DNA of 64,000 bases from CAMYKD01 sp041617155 (GTDB taxonomy: Bacteria > Pseudomonadota > Alphaproteobacteria > Kiloniellales > JAKSDN01): assembly GCA_041617155.1 (NCBI GenBank), contig JBFJPL010000005.1, forward strand, positions 1 to 64,000, read 5' to 3'. The translations under genes and the position numbers were made by a program. Shown piece by piece: positions 59,929 to 64,000 of this stretch. Each line of letters opens with the position of its first letter. Within the stretch, counting starts at the first letter, position 1. A model generated the notes under the pieces. It was not told the DNA's origin. It searched no databases and was given only the letters and a program-made list of their open reading frames with translations.

Positions 59929-60363
59929 ATGAAGGTTCGAGACATGATCGCCGCGAAAGGCGACAAGGTGGCGATCGCCCAGCCGGACGCGACGGTCGAT
60001 ACCGTGCTCCACCGGCTCAAGCTCGAGGGCATCGGCGCCCTGGTGGTGAGCAAGGACGGCGAGACGGTGAGCGGTATCATCTCCGAGCGCGACATCGTGC
60101 GCGGCCTGCCCGACCACGGTGCCGCCCTTCTCGAAATGCCGGTCTCGAAGATCATGACCAAAGAGGTTAAGACCTGCGCGCCCGAGGCCAACGTTCAGGA
60201 AATCATGTCCGAGATGACACGCAGCCGGTTCCGCCACATGCCGGTGGTCAAGGACGGCAAGCTGTGCGGCATCATCTCGATCGGCGATGTGGTCAAGAAT
60301 CGCCTGGAGGAGCTCGAGGCCGAGACCCACGTCCTGCGCGACTACATCGTCGGACGCAGCTAG
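59929..60363 (+). CDS. Tandem CBS-domain protein
   Basis: The 144-residue cytoplasmic protein is a CBS pair: VRDMIAAKGDKVAIAQPDAT with LVVSKDGETVSGIISERDIV in the first domain, and VSKIMTKEVKTCAPEANVQEIM with MPVVKDGKLCGIISIGDVV in the second. The ATG at 59929 has an excellent GAGGAGGAAGG ribosome-binding site. Such small CBS proteins bind adenine nucleotides, NAD or related ligands and usually act by contact with partners. It is convergent with the Tag-like gene, 15 bp apart. Confidence 0.92.
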   Translation: MKVRDMIAAKGDKVAIAQPDATVDTVLHRLKLEGIGALVVSKDGETVSGIISERDIVRGLPDHGAALLEMPVSKIMTKEVKTCAPEANVQEIMSEMTRSRFRHMPVVKDGKLCGIISIGDVVKNRLEELEAETHVLRDYIVGRS

Positions 60364-60378
60364 CCCATATCGCCCGGG

Positions 60379-61050
60379 TCAATCGACTGAATTCGCCAGG
60401 ATCATGCTGAGCTGGCTGAGCGGCCGGCCAGTCTGCGCCGCCCACCGGTTGAAAGCCGCCTGTGCCTGGCGCCGGCCGCCCTTGCCCTTGGGCGCCTGCT
60501 CCAGCGCGCCCCAGTGGACCAGCGCGCGGCACACGAAGTCGCTCAACACGAAGGTGTCCTTGCCCACCATGCGCAGGAACATCGGCCCGGAGTTGCCGCC
60601 CAGCTGCGTGAAGCGCTTGGCCAGATCGTCCCACAGCTCGACGATCCTTTCGCCCGGCCAGTCGGCCAGATAGGCGCCGAAGCTGCCCTTCTCCTCGGCC
60701 AAGGCGCAGATTGCCGCGGCGTTGTGGCGCACCGATAGCATCTTGCGGGCATGGCGGATCAACCGCTTGTCGCCCAGCAGCCGCTCTATGTCCTCGTCGC
60801 TCATGGCGCGCACCCGGCGCGGCTCGAAGCCCAGGAAGACCTCTTCGAAGGCCGGCCATTTGGCGTCGACCATGGAATGCTTCAGGCCGGCGCGAAACAC
60901 CCGCTGCGACATCCGTGACAGATAGCTGTCGTCGCCGACGGCGCGGAGTTCGGCGGCGGACTTCGGCACCGGCAGGCGTTTCACCAGGGCATCCGCCCCA
61001 CCGGCGCGGCCCTGGGCGCTTTCGAGTATTACTTGAAATGCTTTCATCAT
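60379..61050 (-). CDS. Tag-like helix-hairpin-helix glycosylase homologue
   Basis: The protein of about 223 residues resembles the DNA-3-methyladenine glycosylase I superfamily but is more divergent than the tag gene at 20100. It shares SYLSRMSQRVFRAGLKHSMV and WPAFEEVFLGFEPRRVRAMSDEDIERLL with the helix-hairpin-helix core, and the SFGAYLADWP region. The N-terminal RCxW motif and the C-terminal zinc ligands of true Tag are not seen, so its activity is uncertain. Two adjacent ATGs (61050 and 61047) are possible. Confidence 0.8.
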   Translation of the reverse strand: MMKAFQVILESAQGRAGGADALVKRLPVPKSAAELRAVGDDSYLSRMSQRVFRAGLKHSMVDAKWPAFEEVFLGFEPRRVRAMSDEDIERLLGDKRLIRHARKMLSVRHNAAAICALAEEKGSFGAYLADWPGERIVELWDDLAKRFTQLGGNSGPMFLRMVGKDTFVLSDFVCRALVHWGALEQAPKGKGGRRQAQAAFNRWAAQTGRPLSQLSMILANSVD

Positions 61051-61199
61051 TGGCCTCGGCTGCTTCCAATGGAGCAATCAGAATACAGGCTACGGCGATG
61101 ACTGGTGCAACCATATCCGAATTGCTTTGCCGACCGCCTTCCTGCCACACTGGTGACCGACAAGAAGAAGAAACGCGCTTCGGGCTGGGGAACAGGGCG

Positions 61200-63212
61200 A
61201 TGGACGGGAAGGCCGCCGCGAGCGGCGGGTTCAAGGTCATCGAAAACCAATGGATCGCCATGAGCGACGGCTGCCGGCTGGCCGCCCGTATCTGGCTGCC
61301 GGACGCCGCCGAAAGCACGCCGGTGCCCGCGATCTTCGAGTACCTGCCCTACCGCAAGCGCGACGGCACGGCCCTGCGCGACGAGATCACCTATCCTTTC
61401 TTCGCCCGCCACGGCTATGCCGGGGTGCGGGTCGACATTCGCGGCAACGGCGAGTCCGACGGCCTCATGGCGGACGAGTACACCGCCCAGGAGCACGCCG
61501 ACGGGGTCGAGGTCATCGCGTGGATCGCGCGCCAGCCCTGGTGCACCGGCGCGGTCGGCATGATCGGCCACTCCTGGGGCGGCTTCAACGGCCTGCAGAT
61601 CGCCGCCCTCGCCCCCGAACCCCTGAAGGCGATCATCACCTCCTGCTCGACCGACGACCGCTATGCCGACGACATCCATTTCATGGGCGGCTGTCTGAAC
61701 AACGACAACACGACCTGGTCGCAGCAGATGCTGGCCTATTCCTCACGCCCGCCCGATCCGGCGCTCGCCGGCGATGGTTGGACCGAGGCATGGCTAGCGC
61801 GCCTGAGGGCGATGCCGCTGTTGGCGGCCAACTGGCTCAGCCATCAACGGCGCGACGCCTTCTGGAAGCACGGCTCGGTCTGCGAGGACTACGGCGCGAT
61901 CAAGGCCGCAGTGCTGGCGGTCGGCGGCTGGTACGACTGCTACACCAACACGGTTCCCCGGCTGCTGGCCGGGCTCGAGGCGCCCGCCAAGGGCATCATC
62001 GGCCCGTGGGAGCATCGCTACCCGCACATGGCCAAGGTCACTCCGAACATCGATTTCCTGACCGAGGCCGTGCGTTGGTGGGACCATTGGCTGAAGGGCC
62101 TCGACAACGGCGTGGCGGACGATCCGGCGCTACGCGCCTTCCTGATCGAAGCGGCCCCGGCGAGCGAGCGGAACGGGCCGCGCGAAGGGCGCTGGGTCGC
62201 GGAGCCGGCCTGGCCCTCGCCCGCCATCGAAATGCGGACTCTGCATCTCGATCCGGACGGCTTGGCCGACGCGCCGGGCAGCGACGCGGCGATCGAGATC
62301 GCCACGCCGCTGCAGCTGGGCCTGAACTGCGGCAACTTCTGCCCGGGTATGCGCATCGACGACGAGCTGCCGGGCGACCAGCGCCCGGACGACGCGCTGT
62401 CAGTCGTGTTCGACAGCGCGCCGCTGGACCAACCTCTGGCCATCCTCGGCGCGCCGGTGGTGGAGCTGGCGCTGTCGGCGGACAAGCCGATCGCCTTCGT
62501 CTGCGCGCGGCTTTGCGATGTCGCGCCGAACGGCTCCAGCACGCGGGTCTCGCTCAACCCGCTCAACCTGACCCACCGGGACTCGCACAAATCGCCGGAG
62601 CCGCTGGTGCCGGGCGCAAGCTACCGGGTGCGCTTCAAGCTGTGCGATGCGGGCTACATCTTCCCGGCCGGGCACCGCATCAGGCTGGCGCTCTCGAGCA
62701 GCTATTGGCCGATGCTCTGGCCGAGCCCGGAAGCCGCCACTTTGACGCTGCGCACCGGCGCCAGCAGGCTGAGCTTGCCGGTCCGGCAACTGGATGATGA
62801 CGCAACGGGGCCCTTGATGGCTCCGGCGCCGGAAAATCCGAGCCCGGCGCGCGAGGTTCTAAGGCCGGAGACCAATAGCCGCACAGTCAGCACCGAAGCC
62901 GACGGCGCGGTCCGGATCGAAATTCTTGACGATCTGGGCGCGACGCGCGATCCGGCCAACGGCCTGGAGACCGGCAGCACGGCCCGCCACAGCTACCGGA
63001 TCAAGCCGGACGATCCGCTTTCGGCGGTGACCGAAGGCGCCTGGAGCTTCACCCTGGGCCGGAACAATTGGCAGGTGCGCACCGAGACCTGGACGCGCAT
63101 GACCGCCGACAAGACCCACTTCCATCTGACCGCCAGGCTGGAAGCCTATGAAGGCGGCGAACTGCTGTTCGAACGGGACTGGCGCGAGTCGATCCCGCGC
63201 GACTTGGTTTGA
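61200..63212 (+). CDS. CocE/NonD-family serine hydrolase
   Basis: The 670-residue protein has an N-terminal alpha/beta hydrolase core: IFEYLPYRKRDGTALRDE, VRVDIRGNGESDGLM, the nucleophile elbow GMIGHSWGGFNGLQIAAL, the aspartate region GGWYDCYTNT and a histidine in GPWEHRYPHMA. The C-terminal jelly-roll half (about 380 onward) is the X-Pro dipeptidyl-peptidase C-terminal domain seen in cocaine esterase relatives. No signal peptide is obvious. The next gene is a peptide-type ABC binding protein, which suggests a role in processing an imported amide or ester, but the substrate is unknown. Confidence 0.9.
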   Translation: MDGKAAASGGFKVIENQWIAMSDGCRLAARIWLPDAAESTPVPAIFEYLPYRKRDGTALRDEITYPFFARHGYAGVRVDIRGNGESDGLMADEYTAQEHADGVEVIAWIARQPWCTGAVGMIGHSWGGFNGLQIAALAPEPLKAIITSCSTDDRYADDIHFMGGCLNNDNTTWSQQMLAYSSRPPDPALAGDGWTEAWLARLRAMPLLAANWLSHQRRDAFWKHGSVCEDYGAIKAAVLAVGGWYDCYTNTVPRLLAGLEAPAKGIIGPWEHRYPHMAKVTPNIDFLTEAVRWWDHWLKGLDNGVADDPALRAFLIEAAPASERNGPREGRWVAEPAWPSPAIEMRTLHLDPDGLADAPGSDAAIEIATPLQLGLNCGNFCPGMRIDDELPGDQRPDDALSVVFDSAPLDQPLAILGAPVVELALSADKPIAFVCARLCDVAPNGSSTRVSLNPLNLTHRDSHKSPEPLVPGASYRVRFKLCDAGYIFPAGHRIRLALSSSYWPMLWPSPEAATLTLRTGASRLSLPVRQLDDDATGPLMAPAPENPSPAREVLRPETNSRTVSTEADGAVRIEILDDLGATRDPANGLETGSTARHSYRIKPDDPLSAVTEGAWSFTLGRNNWQVRTETWTRMTADKTHFHLTARLEAYEGGELLFERDWRESIPRDLV

Positions 63213-63303
63213 CGCCTTGCCGAACTTGGGGTGCAATGGACGCAAAGCACAAGGCGCTTCGCAGCGGATATACAAATGCGAAGCCCAACACAGGGAGGAA
63301 ACG

Positions 63304-64000
63304 ATGTCCGACAGTAAGATCGAATGGCTGAGAATACCGCTGGCGAGGCGCCGCTTTCTGCAGGGCGCCTCGGCGCTCGGCCTCGGCGCCGCCTTCGCCG
63401 GAAGCTTTTCCGGTGCCGGCTGGTCGGCCGGCGGCGGCACGCTGAAAAGCCGCACTTACGCCGACATGCGCTCGCTCGACCCCGCCTTCAGCCAGGGCGT
63501 GGTCGACGAGGAGATTCAGGCGCCGATCTACAACAAGCTGATCCAGTACAAGCCCGGCCGCGAGTGGGGCTGGCAGCTCGACGCCGCGGCCAACATCGAG
63601 CAGCCCGATCCGACCCACATCAGGTTCGCCCTGCGAGACGACATCGGATTCACCAACGGCTTCGGCGCCATGACCGCCCAGGACGTCAAGTTCTCGTTCG
63701 AGCGCATCATCGACGACAAGCTGGAGTCGACCAACAAGCCCGACTGGGGGCCGCTCGATCGGGTCGAGGTGACCGGCGAGCGCGAGGGCGTGATCGTGCT
63801 GAAGAATCCGTTCCAGCCGCTCTGGTCGATCACCCTGCCCTATATCACCGGCAACATCGTTTCCAAGAAGGCGTTCGAGTCGGTCGGCGGCCGGATCGCG
63901 ACCGAACCGGTGGCGAGCTCGGGCCCCTACCTGCACAAATCCTGGCAGCCTAAGCAGAAGACCACGCTGGTGCGCAACCCGGACTGGAAGGGCAAGGCCC
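63304..64000 (+). CDS. ABC transporter family-5 substrate-binding protein, 5' part
   Basis: The gene runs off the window; 232 residues are visible. It opens with a twin-arginine leader (LARRRFLQGASALGLGAAFAG), then the family-5 (peptide/nickel/opine) binding fold: DMRSLDPAF, VDEEIQAPIYNKLIQY, ALRDDIGFTNGFGAMTAQDVKFSFERII and SSGPYLHKSWQP. GGAGG lies just upstream of its ATG. Together with the preceding CocE-like hydrolase it may start an ABC uptake operon whose other genes lie beyond the window. Confidence 0.9.
   Translation, partial: MSDSKIEWLRIPLARRRFLQGASALGLGAAFAGSFSGAGWSAGGGTLKSRTYADMRSLDPAFSQGVVDEEIQAPIYNKLIQYKPGREWGWQLDAAANIEQPDPTHIRFALRDDIGFTNGFGAMTAQDVKFSFERIIDDKLESTNKPDWGPLDRVEVTGEREGVIVLKNPFQPLWSITLPYITGNIVSKKAFESVGGRIATEPVASSGPYLHKSWQPKQKTTLVRNPDWKGKA

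Noticed and set aside
1..64000. tRNA, rRNA, CRISPR arrays, insertion sequences or prophage
   Set aside because: I scanned intergenic regions by eye and found no cloverleaf-like genes, regularly spaced repeats, transposase motifs or terminal inverted repeats; a tRNAscan and IS search would be needed to be certain.

Overview
The window is about 64 kb of high-GC DNA with dense, largely co-directional bacterial genes and no recognisable rRNA, tRNA, CRISPR array or intact insertion sequence. The order recO-era-rnc-lepB-acpS and rsh-rpoZ-folK, a single bifunctional RelA/SpoT enzyme, a leucyl-transferase Bpt, a bactofilin/M23 pair and three substrate-binding or redox proteins with twin-arginine leaders suggest an alphaproteobacterium, most likely of Rhodospirillales type. 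The taxonomic guess is an inference from gene content and order; no database search was possible.

Layout. 1-2.9 kb: end of a circularly permuted ATP-grasp gene, its alpha-E partner and bpt. 3.1-7.7 kb: a TRAP transporter (binding protein convergent with its two permease genes), bioY and a DUF6314 gene. 7.9-16.6 kb: parC, a DadA-like oxidoreductase, a very large multi-PAS hybrid histidine kinase convergent with a stand-alone receiver, and a small membrane protein. 16.9-20.1 kb: a secreted protein with seven N-terminal repeats and six PKD-like repeats. 20.1-28.4 kb: a housekeeping run (tag, recO, era, rnc, lepB, acpS, DUF2062, rsh, rpoZ, folK). 28.7-38.3 kb: NYN protein, family-5 uracil-DNA glycosylase, smpB, dapA, lytic transglycosylase, a HAD / alpha-beta hydrolase / dehydratase cluster, bactofilin and M23 endopeptidase. 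38.8-41.5 kb: cysD-cysNC. 41.7-51.8 kb: accessory redox region. 51.9-64 kb: hydrolase, a TPP-riboswitch-controlled thiOSGE operon, a SAM/cyclase/ATPase/TPR regulator, a CBS protein, a second Tag-like protein, a CocE-like hydrolase and the start of a peptide-type ABC binding protein.

The most interesting part is 41.7-51.8 kb. An Na+-NQR-like operon encodes NqrC, D, E, F, the flavin transferase ApbE, the 51-residue maturation factor NqrM and a CBS protein, but nqrA is absent. The NqrB/RnfD-like subunit is only about 260 residues and has no visible flavinylation motif. Divergently upstream lies a secreted octaheme cytochrome c, and nnrS flanks the other end. NqrC keeps its flavinylation motif, and NqrD/E/F keep all expected iron-sulfur cysteines. 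I infer a reduced NQR that may send NADH electrons through the NqrC flavin to the periplasmic cytochrome instead of to quinone through NqrA/B. Next to the cytochrome is debris from a segmental duplication: a frameshifted second nqrB, spliced to a truncated short-chain dehydrogenase, plus the 3' end of a second nnrS.

Start sites were refined from Shine-Dalgarno-like sequences and family lengths where possible. Functions rest on motifs read by eye, so specific substrates (TRAP, hydrolases, ABC binding protein) are left open.
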